64,000 bases of DNA from Halomonas alkaliantarctica (GTDB lineage: Bacteria; Pseudomonadota; Gammaproteobacteria; Pseudomonadales; Halomonadaceae). Positions 18,620-28,192 of this stretch are shown piece by piece; the first letter of the stretch is position 1, and every line of letters starts with the position of its first letter. The notes beneath the pieces were generated by a model. The model searched no databases. It was given only the letters and a program-made list of their open reading frames with translations, and was not told the DNA's origin. Both the position numbers and the translations under genes were made by a program. The stretch covers positions 2,170,001-2,234,000 of the forward strand of contig NZ_CP122961.1 of the NCBI RefSeq assembly GCF_029854215.1. The letters run 5' to 3'.

Positions 18620-20329
18620 ATGGAATCCATGCTAAAGCGCTACTTGCCGATCCTGACGTGGCTCCCCCACTACCATAAACGCCTGCTGGGGGCCGACCTT
18701 TTGGCGGGCTTGATCGTCACGGTGATGGTCATCCCCCAGTCGCTGGCCTATGCGCTGCTCGCCGGGCTACCCGCGGAGGTAGGCTTGTACGCCAGCATCC
18801 TGCCACAACTGGTCTATACCCTATTTGGCACCAGCAAAACCCTCGCGGTCGGGCCAGTTGCGATTATCGCGCTGATGACCGGTGCAGCACTCTCCTCAGT
18901 GGCAGTCACAGGTACGGAGACTTATTTACAGGCAGCGCTCATCCTGTCACTGCTTTCCGGTGGAATGTTGGTCGTGATGGGGCTGCTGAAAATGGGCTTT
19001 TTCAGCAATTTCCTAAGCCACCCGGTTATCTCCGGCTTTTTAACGGCGTCGGGTATTTTAATTGCGGCCAGCCAGTTGGGTAGCTTACTCGGGGTTGAGA
19101 GTAGTGGCTTTACCCTGGTGGAACGCCTTATTACCCTGGTGCCCAACTTAGCCACCTTTAACTTACCCACCTTACTGATTGGCAGTGGAACCCTACTGTT
19201 TTTGATTGCTATGCGCCGCCACGGTAAAGCCACGCTGCACACGCTGGGCCTGCCACGCGCTCTGGCGGACTTGATTGCCAAAGCGGGGCCGGTCTTTGCG
19301 GTAGTGATTACCACCCTGGTGACCTGGCACTGGCAGTTGGCCGATAAAGGCGTCGACGTGGTGGGAATCATTCCCGGAGGGTTACCCGCGTTGAGCTTTC
19401 CCTGGGGAGACTACTCGCTGTGGAGAGCACTACTAATACCAGCGCTGCTGATTAGCCTGGTCGGCTTTGTGGAGTCGGTTTCCATGGGTCAGATGTTGGC
19501 CGCTAAACGGCGCCAGCGCATCTCGCCCAATCAGGAGTTAGTAGGCCTGGGCGCCAGCAATTTAGCCGCCGGACTTTCCAGCGGCATGCCGGTAACCGGA
19601 GGCTTGTCTCGCACCGTTATTAACTACGATGCAGGCGCACAAACGCCTGCGGCGGGTGCCTTTGCAGCGCTAGGTATTGCGCTGGTCACCCTGTCTTTTA
19701 CCGGTTGGCTCTACTATCTGCCCATCGCGACACTGGCCGCGACAATTACTGTTTCGATCTTAACGCTGGTAGACATCCCCATGCTGCGCCAAACCTGGCG
19801 CTACTCACGCAGCGACTTTGCCGCCATGGCGGTGACGATTCTGCTAACATTAGTCGAAGGCGTTGAGGCGGGCATCATCAGCGGCGTGACGCTCTCTATA
19901 GCGCTGTTTTTGTACCGCACTAGCCGCCCGCATAGCGCCTTGGTAGGCCGTGTGCCCGGTACCGAACACTTTAGAAACACCACCCGCCACGATGTCGAAA
20001 CGGTCAATACCGTTGCCCTGCTGCGCATTGATGAGAGTCTCTATTTTGCCAATGCCCGCTACTTGGAAGACACCGTTTATGACCTGGTGGCGAGTCATCC
20101 AGAGCTTGAGCACGTTGTGCTGATCTGTTCGGCGATCAATCTGATCGATGCCTCGGCGCTGGAGAGTTTGGATGCGATCAATGCACGCTTAAAAGACTCC
20201 GATGTAAAACTGCATCTATCCGAGGTCAAAGGTCCGGTGATGGACCGACTCAAGAAGAGTGACTTCCTTGAGGCGCTTACCGGACGAGTGTTTTTAAGCA
20301 CCTATGCCGCTTGGCGGGAATTCTCTTAA
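18620..20329 (+). CDS. SulP-family anion transporter with STAS domain
   Basis: A 569-residue SLC26/SulP transporter. The membrane part begins LLGADLLAGLIVTVMVIPQSLAYALLAGLP, the SulP signature, and holds roughly a dozen helices. A C-terminal STAS domain occupies about residues 445-560 (LLRIDESLYFANARYLEDTV ... VLICSAINLIDASALESLDAIN). Substrates in the family include sulfate, bicarbonate and dicarboxylates; none can be chosen here. It precedes the MCE operon by about 146 bases and may have its own transcription. A second ATG lies three codons downstream. Confidence 0.92.
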   Translation: MESMLKRYLPILTWLPHYHKRLLGADLLAGLIVTVMVIPQSLAYALLAGLPAEVGLYASILPQLVYTLFGTSKTLAVGPVAIIALMTGAALSSVAVTGTETYLQAALILSLLSGGMLVVMGLLKMGFFSNFLSHPVISGFLTASGILIAASQLGSLLGVESSGFTLVERLITLVPNLATFNLPTLLIGSGTLLFLIAMRRHGKATLHTLGLPRALADLIAKAGPVFAVVITTLVTWHWQLADKGVDVVGIIPGGLPALSFPWGDYSLWRALLIPALLISLVGFVESVSMGQMLAAKRRQRISPNQELVGLGASNLAAGLSSGMPVTGGLSRTVINYDAGAQTPAAGAFAALGIALVTLSFTGWLYYLPIATLAATITVSILTLVDIPMLRQTWRYSRSDFAAMAVTILLTLVEGVEAGIISGVTLSIALFLYRTSRPHSALVGRVPGTEHFRNTTRHDVETVNTVALLRIDESLYFANARYLEDTVYDLVASHPELEHVVLICSAINLIDASALESLDAINARLKDSDVKLHLSEVKGPVMDRLKKSDFLEALTGRVFLSTYAAWREFS

Positions 20330-20475
20330 CCAGCTTGCCGTAACGCGCCAGAGAGTGGTGGCCGAGAAAATCAAACTAATGCCAATCTGTCCGCTAGCCT
20401 TTCACTAACGCTCGTTTGAATGCATCATAGACTTCTAAACAAGCGTATAGATATCAAGAGCGCCAAGGAGTGGGG

Positions 20476-21609
20476 ATGCCAAGCGAGTGGATAGCGCGTC
20501 ATGATCAAACAGTTGCGCTCAAAGGCGAGTGGACGCTTGCCAACTACCGGCATATCAAAACGGCGCTTATTCACACAGAGCTTATTAACACAGAGCCTGA
20601 CAAGCCAACGGATGCGACGGTTTCGTTAGACGCGATCACGCGCCTTGATACCGCCGGTGCCATACTTGTTGTAGAGCTGATTGGCGTTGAGAAAGCGCAG
20701 GCAGTAGCCGACTGGGCAGCAGAGCTGCCGAGAGAACAGCAGGCGCTGCTTATTCGTATTGCCGAAGCCATGGAAACGCCGCTTGACGTTGATCCCCCTT
20801 CCTATTCACGTATTAGCCAAGCGCTTGCCAGCTTGGGTCAACAGATGGTGGGGCTGTGGTCTCAGCAGCGCCAGCTGTTGGCCTTTATTGGTCTTGTCAT
20901 GGCCACCCTCTTCCATTTGGTATTGCGGCCTCGCCACTGGCGCTTAACGGCCACTGTGGCCCATATCCAGCAGAGCGGTCTTAATGCCGTACCCATCGTC
21001 GCGCTACTCACCTTTATGGTGGGTGCCGTCGTGGCTTTCCTTGGCGCTACCGTTTTGCAGGATTTTGGCGCCACCATTTATACCATCGATCTTGTTGCGT
21101 TCTCATTCTTGCGAGAGTTCGGCGTTCTGCTTGCTGCGATCCTACTCGCGGGACGAACCGCCAGCGCCTTTACTGCTCAGATCGGCGCCATGAAATCCAA
21201 CGAAGAGATAGATGCCTTGAAGGTCCAAGGGCTAGATCCTATCGAGCTTTTGGTGCTACCACGGGTAATGGCAATGTTGATTAGCCTGCCTATGCTCGCC
21301 TTTGTGGGTATGCTCAGCGGGCTAACGGGAGGCGCTATGGTCACCTCCCTATCGCTGGATATTTCACTTACCCAGTTTATGACCACGCTGCAAAAAGACG
21401 TGTCGGTGACGCATTTTTTGGTAGGTCTTAGCAAAGCACCGGTGTTTGCCTTTGTGATCGCCGTTATCGGCTGCCTTGAAGGCTTTAAGGTCAGCGGCAG
21501 CGCACAGTCGGTGGGCGAACATACGACGTCAAGCGTCGTTCAGTCGATTTTCATGGTGATTCTGATGGATGCCGTCGCCGCACTATTCTTTATGGAGATG
21601 GGCTGGTGA
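20476..21609 (+). CDS. MlaE-like ABC permease fused to an N-terminal STAS domain
   Basis: A 377-residue protein. Residues 1-110 resemble a STAS/MlaB-like domain (TVSLDAITRLDTAGAILVVELI); the rest is a MlaE/YrbE permease with the hallmark sequences TAQIGAMKSNEEIDALKVQGLDP and LLVLPRVMAMLISLPML. In the E. coli Mla complex MlaB and MlaE are separate; here they are one chain. The ATG at 20476 has AGGAG five bases upstream. It begins a four-gene operon for phospholipid or other lipid movement between the membranes; its stop overlaps the ATPase start. Confidence 0.9.
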   Translation: MPSEWIARHDQTVALKGEWTLANYRHIKTALIHTELINTEPDKPTDATVSLDAITRLDTAGAILVVELIGVEKAQAVADWAAELPREQQALLIRIAEAMETPLDVDPPSYSRISQALASLGQQMVGLWSQQRQLLAFIGLVMATLFHLVLRPRHWRLTATVAHIQQSGLNAVPIVALLTFMVGAVVAFLGATVLQDFGATIYTIDLVAFSFLREFGVLLAAILLAGRTASAFTAQIGAMKSNEEIDALKVQGLDPIELLVLPRVMAMLISLPMLAFVGMLSGLTGGAMVTSLSLDISLTQFMTTLQKDVSVTHFLVGLSKAPVFAFVIAVIGCLEGFKVSGSAQSVGEHTTSSVVQSIFMVILMDAVAALFFMEMGW

Positions 21610-22433
21610 TCGATTCAGATAATCCGACAGAGCAAAACAACCAACCGGTCATTAAGGTTCGAGGCTTGGTCAATCGCTTTGGCGATAATGTGGTGCACGA
21701 AAACTTAGATCTAACCCTTGAACGCGGGGAAATCCTCGGTGTTGTAGGCGGTTCTGGGACCGGTAAATCTGTGCTGTTACGCAGCATCGTCGGTTTGAAG
21801 CGCCCCAATGTAGGTACGGTTGAAGTCCTTGGCACGACCCTTAACGAGCTTAACGATGCACAGCGCAGCCAAATAGAGCGGCGCTTTGGCGTGCTGTTTC
21901 AGAGCGGTGCGCTGTTTAGCTCACTGAACCTGCAAGAGAATATTGCCCTACCGCTGATTGAGCACGCCAGGCTACCCCGTGAAGACGCCGAGCATCTTGC
22001 CAGGGTCAAGCTATCGTTGGTCGGGCTTCCCTCACAGGCCGCGCTGCAGTTTCCAGAGTCGCTATCTGGCGGCATGGTCAAACGCGCCGCCCTCGCCCGC
22101 GCCTTAGCGCTTGACCCTGAGATTCTATTCCTTGATGAACCGACGGCGGGACTCGACCCTATCGGCGCTGCGGCCTTCGATCATTTGCTGGTCACCCTTC
22201 GCGATGCGCTAGGATTCAGCGTATTTCTGGTAACCCATGATTTGGATACGCTCTACGCCGCCTGCGACCGGGTAGCGGTACTCTCGCAGAAACGCGTATT
22301 AGTCGTAGATACCATTGATAAAGTGGCGGACACCGACGACGAGTGGGTTCAAGACTACTTTCACGGGCCGCGTGGTCGAGCCGCTCAGCGTGCTCATACC
22401 GCCTCTTCAACGAATGCTTATACTCAGGAGTGA
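21606..22433 (+). CDS. MCE-type ABC transporter ATPase, MlaF-like
   Basis: A 275-residue ABC ATPase. Walker A is GGSGTGKS, the Q-loop FQSGALFSSL is the form typical of MlaF-like proteins, the signature is LSGGMVKR and Walker B is ILFLDEPTAGLDP; the H-loop is LVTHDLDT. The methionine in LSGGM separates Mla-type ATPases from ordinary importers. It starts with GTG, overlapping the permease stop by three bases, so translation is coupled. It supplies energy to the preceding permease. Confidence 0.93.
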   Translation: MIDSDNPTEQNNQPVIKVRGLVNRFGDNVVHENLDLTLERGEILGVVGGSGTGKSVLLRSIVGLKRPNVGTVEVLGTTLNELNDAQRSQIERRFGVLFQSGALFSSLNLQENIALPLIEHARLPREDAEHLARVKLSLVGLPSQAALQFPESLSGGMVKRAALARALALDPEILFLDEPTAGLDPIGAAAFDHLLVTLRDALGFSVFLVTHDLDTLYAACDRVAVLSQKRVLVVDTIDKVADTDDEWVQDYFHGPRGRAAQRAHTASSTNAYTQE

Positions 22434-22439
22434 GGGTCG

Positions 22440-23381
22440 ATGGAAACCCGCGCGCATCACGTTTTGATAGGTTTGTTCACACTGGGAACCGCCATCGCGG
22501 CGCTACTGTTTGCACTATGGATGAGCTATGCAGCTGGTGAACGTAGCTACCAGCCTTACCGTATTCTTTTTGAGCGCAGCGTCAGCGGCTTATCGGTCGG
22601 CAGTAGAGTACAATATAACGGTATTGAGGTGGGGGAAGTTACCGAACTGAACCTCAATCCTGATGACCCACGGCAGGTGATTGCCCATATCCGCGTCTAC
22701 GATGACGCGCCGATTAAAACAGACACACGGGCAAAACTCGCTTTTGCCAGTATTACCGGCAGCATGTCCGTGCAACTCCACGGCGGCACCCCAGAAGCCC
22801 CGCTGCTGATTGACCAATCGGATAGCGAAGCACCGTTTATACGCGCAGACCCTTCACCCATCGCCACGCTGTTCGATGAAGGCGAAGACATGATCGAGAA
22901 CATCAACTCAATCCTGAAAAACGTTAACGAGCTGTTTGACGACAATAACCGTGAGGAGACGGGCAATATTTTAACCAACATTGCTCAGATCACCGAAATG
23001 ATTGCCAATCAACAGGACGCTCTGGACCAAAACATGTCACTTTTCGGCGAGGCGACTCGCCAAGCGACGACCACGCTTAACAGCATCGACGCACTTAGCC
23101 AGGAAGCAACGCAGTTGCTGCGTCAGGATGGTCGGCTGGTAATGCAGAGCGCCGCCGATGCTAGCGATGATGTGGCTCGCGCTGCTCAGCGTATTGAGCA
23201 ACTAGTAGAGACTAACGCTGGCGCCATCGAAGGCAGCCTGCAGGGTGCGCAGGATATTGCCCCAGCGCTCTCTTCGCTGCGCTCCACGCTCGCTACGCTG
23301 GATCGTATTACTCGTCAGCTAGAGGAGAGCCCAACGGACTTTTTCCTGGGCCGTGATCAGGTAGAGGAGTTCCGTCCATGA
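22440..23381 (+). CDS. MCE-domain lipid-binding protein, MlaD-like
   Basis: A 313-residue protein with one N-terminal membrane helix (about residues 8-30), one MCE domain (about 38-118: VSGLSVGSRVQYNGIEVGEV ... AFASITGSMSVQLHGG) and a long alpha-helical C-terminal region of nearly 190 residues. The helical tail is longer than that of E. coli MlaD and resembles the YebT/PqiB-type or Pseudomonas-type MCE proteins that form a tube or needle. It probably forms a hexameric periplasmic conduit on the MlaE-like permease. Confidence 0.9.
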   Translation: METRAHHVLIGLFTLGTAIAALLFALWMSYAAGERSYQPYRILFERSVSGLSVGSRVQYNGIEVGEVTELNLNPDDPRQVIAHIRVYDDAPIKTDTRAKLAFASITGSMSVQLHGGTPEAPLLIDQSDSEAPFIRADPSPIATLFDEGEDMIENINSILKNVNELFDDNNREETGNILTNIAQITEMIANQQDALDQNMSLFGEATRQATTTLNSIDALSQEATQLLRQDGRLVMQSAADASDDVARAAQRIEQLVETNAGAIEGSLQGAQDIAPALSSLRSTLATLDRITRQLEESPTDFFLGRDQVEEFRP

Positions 23382-24019
23382 ATTTGCGCCCCATCGTTAT
23401 CGTTTTAGTTTGCGCTGCGTTGCTATTCAGCAGTGGCTGTTCAATATTGCCCGAAAATGAACCAGCAACGCTGTATCGTCTGCCTAGTAGCGATCTGCAG
23501 CCCGTTAATCCTTCCTCCGATTCTTTAACAACCCGCCAACGCCTTGCGGTGGCTGCTCCCCAGGCGGGGTATTTACTGAGTAGCAACCGCATAGTGGTTT
23601 ATCCAGAGGGCAATGTCGTTAACGTTTATGAAGGCGCCCGCTGGCAGGAGGATGCCCCCGAGTTACTTCAGACGCGCTTGATCACTGGCTTACAGCAGAG
23701 CCGCCTATTTGCCAGTGTGAGTAGCGATAGCCTGCCTTCCGAGCGACTGCTGCTAAGCGAACTACGGCACTTTCAGAGCGACTATGCTACCCATCCGCCC
23801 ACGGTGAAAATTCAGCTCGATGTTCAACTCGTCAGCACTCAAAACCGCACTTCAATCGCTGCTCAGAGCTTTACTACCAGCGCGCAATCAATAAGCACCG
23901 ATATACCTGATGTGGTTAATGCGTTTGGTATCGCTAGTGACGAGCTTGCTGAGGAACTGATCAACTGGCTGGCCAATCAGGAGGAAGGTAATACACTTGA
24001 TGAAGCTAGCACTGACTAA
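23378..24019 (+). CDS. PqiC-like ABC-transport auxiliary lipoprotein
   Basis: A 213-residue lipoprotein. The signal peptide ends in the lipobox LFSSGC, with Cys21 as the acylated residue. The mature part begins with a domain reading TLYRLPSS and later IVVYPEGNVVNVYEGARWQEDAPELLQ, the signature of the PqiC/YmbA auxiliary family that caps MCE tubes at the outer membrane. It overlaps the MCE gene by four bases and ends ten bases before the convergent kinase gene. Confidence 0.88.
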   Translation: MNLRPIVIVLVCAALLFSSGCSILPENEPATLYRLPSSDLQPVNPSSDSLTTRQRLAVAAPQAGYLLSSNRIVVYPEGNVVNVYEGARWQEDAPELLQTRLITGLQQSRLFASVSSDSLPSERLLLSELRHFQSDYATHPPTVKIQLDVQLVSTQNRTSIAAQSFTTSAQSISTDIPDVVNAFGIASDELAEELINWLANQEEGNTLDEASTD

Positions 24020-24029
24020 GCCAGCGTGA

Positions 24030-25877
24030 TTAGGACGTTGTTGCCCTTCGGAAATACTCCCGCGGGTCGCGAGGGTAGTAGCGTTCGGGTTGGCTTTCCA
24101 GGTGGGTAAAGTAGCGGGTGTCTTTGTAGGGCATCTTCATATAGCCCGAGACGCCTAGGCCCTCTATTTGATCTACCGAGGCGAGAATGCGCGCCAGCAG
24201 CGTGCGGAACTCACCCTCTCGAGCCGGATCCAGCAAGCGGTAGTAGCTATGTATTTTGAGGTGTTGCGGCAACGCCTCAAAGATAATCATGCCGGTGTGG
24301 TGAATATCATTGAGCTGCTGCAGCACATGCATAATCGCCTCTGGCAATACCAACAGCTCTTCTGGGTCGGGGCCATCTTCAAAGTAGCTGTGCTGACGGG
24401 TGCGATCCTCAAGCTCCGGTACTGCGCTCAGCTCGTAGCCTATCGCCATGCTGGGTTCGCTGACAAACGCCTCATCCACGCAAGCGCGTTCTAAGTGCAG
24501 TGTTTGGCGTGCGTTAAACAAACAGCTTTTAAATACGCCCTGGCGATGAATTGCCCGCGCCAAGTGCACCATATTGTTAACCGCTTCGATAAAGGCGGGT
24601 TTTAGCGTCGGGTCGTGTAAATTTAACGACGAGTCGATATACACCCCTTCCCGCTCCCAACGGACCGCCAAGCCCCCCACTACTGGATATTTACCCAAGC
24701 GGCTCACCGACGCCAAAAAGGCCTTTTCGGTTTCACCCATACCCTGCATAAACTGTTTGTAATAGCGGTCGAGTTGTACGTCATTGACATCATTCAGGGT
24801 TTCTTGGGCACTCGCTTCACGCAGGAAGGCTTTGCGCGAGCTATATACCACGGTATCGATCTCCTGATGCGCGGGGCGCGCCCATACCGGTACCAGCGGT
24901 ACATTGAGCGATGCGGGCAGATCGATCATTACCACCTTGGCCATACGCGGCATGTTGTTTAAAAAGTAGTCGCCCGCTTTACGCCGCACCTGAGGGTCAG
25001 GGTCGAGCATGCCATCCAGGGTGCGGGCAAACTCCATCGGCAAACCCAACGAACTGGCGGGAATCGCTCGATGGCCAAATCGACACGACTGCGCCGAGGC
25101 CAGCGCATACAGGGTTCCCGCGGCGCCCTGCTCATCGAATCGTGGCGATGACAGTGCGCCGTTCAACTGCTCTTCACCGATAAAGTAAACATCGCCCAGG
25201 CGGGCATTGGTTTGCTGCAAATTATCCGACATCAGCTCCATGACATTGGCGCCCACAAACTGCAGTTGAGCATCTAATTGGGCAAATACCGATGAGCCCC
25301 AGTCGATCAGCGCAATAGACTCCTGCTCGGCGTCATACACCAAGTTAGAAGGCTTAATATCACCATGCACCACCGGCCGTGCCTGGGGGCCTGACTCCCG
25401 GCGCAGGGCAATCAGGATGTCGGCCAACTGCGCTGCTATGCGCACAATCAAGCGTGGTGAGAGGCGCCCCTGCTTAAGCGATACCTGCTCTAAATTCCAG
25501 CCGGGGGCACGCTCCATCACCAGAATAGACTGGCCTCGGGAGCGCTGGTAAGCAATGAGACCTGGAATGCGGGGATGGGAGACCTGCTCAAGCATAAACG
25601 CCTCCTCTTCGAGGCGCTCCTGCAAATGCGTAGGCAGGGTAATACGCGAAAATTTAAAGACATAGTGCGCTATAGCGCCTTGGTGGCCGGTGCTACCGGC
25701 AAATACAAAACCGTAGGCACCCTTGCCAATGAGCTCGATGTCCTGATAGCCCAACTGGGTGAGCTGCGCCTGGCACAGCGCCACCCAATCTTTAAGCTTA
25801 CGGGCATCGTGGTGGCTCAGCAGATAGACCGACTGCTCTTCGGGTATGTAAAACTGCTGAAGCGGTGCCTGGGACAT
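24030..25877 (-). CDS. Hanks-type serine/threonine protein kinase with long C-terminal region
   Basis: A 615-residue soluble protein. The N-terminal half is a eukaryotic-like kinase domain: glycine loop GKGAYGFVF (residues 51-59), ATP lysine Lys75 in YVFKFSR, helix-C glutamates around 91-93, catalytic loop HGDIKPSNLV (171-180, with HGD in place of HRD) and DWG (192-194, in place of DFG). All residues needed for phosphotransfer seem present. The remaining roughly 280 residues match nothing I recognise. No membrane segment or PASTA repeat is visible. It starts 11 bases after the E2 gene of the branched-chain dehydrogenase and is likely part of that operon. Its targets are unknown. Confidence 0.85.
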   Translation of the reverse strand: MSQAPLQQFYIPEEQSVYLLSHHDARKLKDWVALCQAQLTQLGYQDIELIGKGAYGFVFAGSTGHQGAIAHYVFKFSRITLPTHLQERLEEEAFMLEQVSHPRIPGLIAYQRSRGQSILVMERAPGWNLEQVSLKQGRLSPRLIVRIAAQLADILIALRRESGPQARPVVHGDIKPSNLVYDAEQESIALIDWGSSVFAQLDAQLQFVGANVMELMSDNLQQTNARLGDVYFIGEEQLNGALSSPRFDEQGAAGTLYALASAQSCRFGHRAIPASSLGLPMEFARTLDGMLDPDPQVRRKAGDYFLNNMPRMAKVVMIDLPASLNVPLVPVWARPAHQEIDTVVYSSRKAFLREASAQETLNDVNDVQLDRYYKQFMQGMGETEKAFLASVSRLGKYPVVGGLAVRWEREGVYIDSSLNLHDPTLKPAFIEAVNNMVHLARAIHRQGVFKSCLFNARQTLHLERACVDEAFVSEPSMAIGYELSAVPELEDRTRQHSYFEDGPDPEELLVLPEAIMHVLQQLNDIHHTGMIIFEALPQHLKIHSYYRLLDPAREGEFRTLLARILASVDQIEGLGVSGYMKMPYKDTRYFTHLESQPERYYPRDPREYFRRATTS

Positions 25878-25888
25878 AAGTCGCCTTG

Positions 25889-27175
25889 CTAGCCCAAGTG
25901 AAGCAACATAGTCTCTGGGGCTTCCAGAAAGCCCTTCCAGCCATTACAGAAACGCGCAATGGTACCACCGTCGATAAAGCGGTGATCGCCCGCCCAGGTG
26001 ATAGTCATAATCGCGCGGCGCTGCACCTCACCTTGTTCATCAAAGCGCGGTAACCATTGGGTTTTACCAATGGCCACAATGGCCGCTTCCGGCGCATTAA
26101 TAATCGGCGCGGCGTAAGTACCCCCCAGCGCACCGATATTGGAAATACTAATAGTGCCGCCTTTTAGATCCGCCTGATCAACCCGACCTTCCCGCGCCGA
26201 AGTGGTTAAACGACCGACCTCACGGGCAATTTCCAATAGGGTTAAGCGCTCAACGTTTTTAACATTAGGCACCATCAAACCCGCTTTGCTATCCACCGCC
26301 ATTCCGATATTGCATTGGGGGTAGTAGTGCAGCTCATCACCCGCGGCATTTAACTGGGCATTAACGATGGGCTCTTCGGCGACCGCTAACGCCATGGCTT
26401 TCATAAAAAACGGCATCAACGTCAGCCGCTCGCCCCGGGCCTCGGCCACCGGTTTCAAGCGCTCTCGCAGCGCCAGTAGTGCGGTAACGTCGATCTCTTC
26501 GCCGTAGTGAAAATGGGGAATAGTGCTGGCTGCTTCCACCATACGCTTGGCCATGACCGCCCGCACGCCGCGGAGGGGCTCCACTCTGGGCGCTTGGGTT
26601 TCGGCTTGGTTTTTAACAGCTTGTTTGTTAGCAACGGTTTGGCTGGATAAGGTTGCTTGAGATGCTTGATCAAGATGCGCCAGCACGTCCTCTTTTAGCA
26701 CCCGGCCATCTTTGCCACTGCCAGCGATCTCCGTAAGCTGTAGCGAGTGTTCACGTACTAGGCGCCTAACGGCGGGGCTGGCGGGAACCTTGTTATATAA
26801 TGGGCCAGCAGCCGGTGTACTTTTAGCAGTGGACGGCTCTGCCGTCTGTGCCATTGGTTTATCACTGGAAGTCGATTGTGCAGCTTCTGACTCGGCCTCG
26901 CTCTTATTGTTACTGGTTTGGTCGCCAGTTGGGCTTTGCCCATCCACTTGATAGGCATACAGCGGTGCATGGACTTTAGCAATTTGGCCCTGGGCCACAT
27001 ACAGCTTAGTCACGACGCCGGCTTCAGGGGCAGTAATCTCTACCAGAGCCTTGTCGGTCATGACTTCAACGATAGGCTGGTCTTCTTCAATTTGATCGCC
27101 TTCAGCGACACGCCATTCGACGACTTCGCACTCGACGATACCTTCGCCAATATCCGGCAGTAAAAAATCGCTCAT
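25889..27175 (-). CDS. bkdB: Branched-chain 2-oxoacid dehydrogenase E2 (dihydrolipoyl acyltransferase)
   Basis: A 428-residue E2 core subunit. A lipoyl domain occupies about residues 1-78 with the modified Lys42 in VEVMTDKALVEI. A Ser/Glu/Ala-rich linker follows, then the E3-binding domain (about 131-168, PASPAVRRLVREHSLQL) and the acyltransferase domain ending in the catalytic HRFIDGG (His398, Asp402). The ATG at 27175 has GGGGAGA eight bases upstream; five extra in-frame codons are unlikely. With the two preceding genes it converts 2-oxo acids from valine, leucine and isoleucine to acyl-CoAs. A dedicated E3 is not in the window. Confidence 0.92.
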   Translation of the reverse strand: MSDFLLPDIGEGIVECEVVEWRVAEGDQIEEDQPIVEVMTDKALVEITAPEAGVVTKLYVAQGQIAKVHAPLYAYQVDGQSPTGDQTSNNKSEAESEAAQSTSSDKPMAQTAEPSTAKSTPAAGPLYNKVPASPAVRRLVREHSLQLTEIAGSGKDGRVLKEDVLAHLDQASQATLSSQTVANKQAVKNQAETQAPRVEPLRGVRAVMAKRMVEAASTIPHFHYGEEIDVTALLALRERLKPVAEARGERLTLMPFFMKAMALAVAEEPIVNAQLNAAGDELHYYPQCNIGMAVDSKAGLMVPNVKNVERLTLLEIAREVGRLTTSAREGRVDQADLKGGTISISNIGALGGTYAAPIINAPEAAIVAIGKTQWLPRFDEQGEVQRRAIMTITWAGDHRFIDGGTIARFCNGWKGFLEAPETMLLHLG

Positions 27176-27213
27176 TGTTGTTCTCCCCATGCGTACTTAG
27201 GCATTAATAGCCG

Positions 27214-28191
27214 CTAAAAGTTGACGCTTTCGCGAATCGCTTCAAAAATCTTCAGGTGATCAGGCAGATACTCTTTTTCCAGCACCAGCGGAAAAGGCGT
27301 ATCCAGCCCCGTCACCCGGGCAATGGGCGATTCCAGGTAGAGAAAACAACGCTCTTGAATAGTGGCAGCGATTTCACCGGCAAAGCCACCGGTTAACGGG
27401 GCTTCATGGCTCACCACAAGCCGGCCGGTTTTTAACACAGATTCAGCCACCGTATCCGCATCCCAGGGCAGCAGTGAGCGCAGGTCGATCACTTCACAGG
27501 CGATGCCCTGCTCTTCGGCTAACTCGACCGCTTTGCCGATTACCTCCATCTGTGCGCCCCAGCCCACCACGGTAATATCGGTGCCCTCTTTGGTGATTTC
27601 GGCTTCGCCAATGGGAAGCTGGTAATCCTCTTCGGGCACGTCGCCTACCGAAGCGCGATAGAGGCGTTTGGGCTCCAGAAAAAGTACCGGATCAGGGTCG
27701 CGAATAGCGGCAAGCAGTAGTCCTTTGGCCTGATAGGGGTTGCGCGGCACCACCACCTTAAGTCCGGGCGTATGAGTGAAATAAGCTTCGGGTGATTGCG
27801 AGTGATAGAGTCCACCGGCGATACCGCCGCCGTAAGGGGTGCGAATGGTCAACCCGCCAACGTTAAACAGATCACCTGAGCGGTAGCGGAACTTGGCGGT
27901 TTCGTTAACGATCTGATCAAACGCGGGAAAGATATAGTCGGCAAACTGTATTTCTGCGACAGGCACCGAGCCTTGGGCCGCCAAGCCGTTGGCAAAGCCG
28001 ATAATGCCCTGCTCGACAAGGGGTGTGTTGAAGCAGCGCGCTTTGCCGTACTTCTCCTGCAGGTGGCTGGTGGCTCGAAATACGCCACCAAAAATACCCA
28101 CGTCTTCACCAAAGCAGATGACCTTTTCATCCTCTGCCATGGCGATATCCAATGCATTATTAATTGCCTGGAGCATATTCATGGTAGCCAT
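27214..28191 (-). CDS. bkdA2: Branched-chain 2-oxoacid dehydrogenase E1 beta subunit
   Basis: A 325-residue transketolase-fold subunit. The sequence [19 protein letters not shown] followed by [19 protein letters not shown] and [24 protein letters not shown] is closest to the branched-chain (not pyruvate) dehydrogenase beta chain. The C-terminal part ([30 protein letters not shown]) is complete. It follows the E1 alpha gene with one base between stop and start, so the two chains of the heterotetramer are made together. Confidence 0.93.
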   Translation of the reverse strand: MATMNMLQAINNALDIAMAEDEKVICFGEDVGIFGGVFRATSHLQEKYGKARCFNTPLVEQGIIGFANGLAAQGSVPVAEIQFADYIFPAFDQIVNETAKFRYRSGDLFNVGGLTIRTPYGGGIAGGLYHSQSPEAYFTHTPGLKVVVPRNPYQAKGLLLAAIRDPDPVLFLEPKRLYRASVGDVPEEDYQLPIGEAEITKEGTDITVVGWGAQMEVIGKAVELAEEQGIACEVIDLRSLLPWDADTVAESVLKTGRLVVSHEAPLTGGFAGEIAATIQERCFLYLESPIARVTGLDTPFPLVLEKEYLPDHLKIFEAIRESVNF

Positions 28192-28192
28192 G

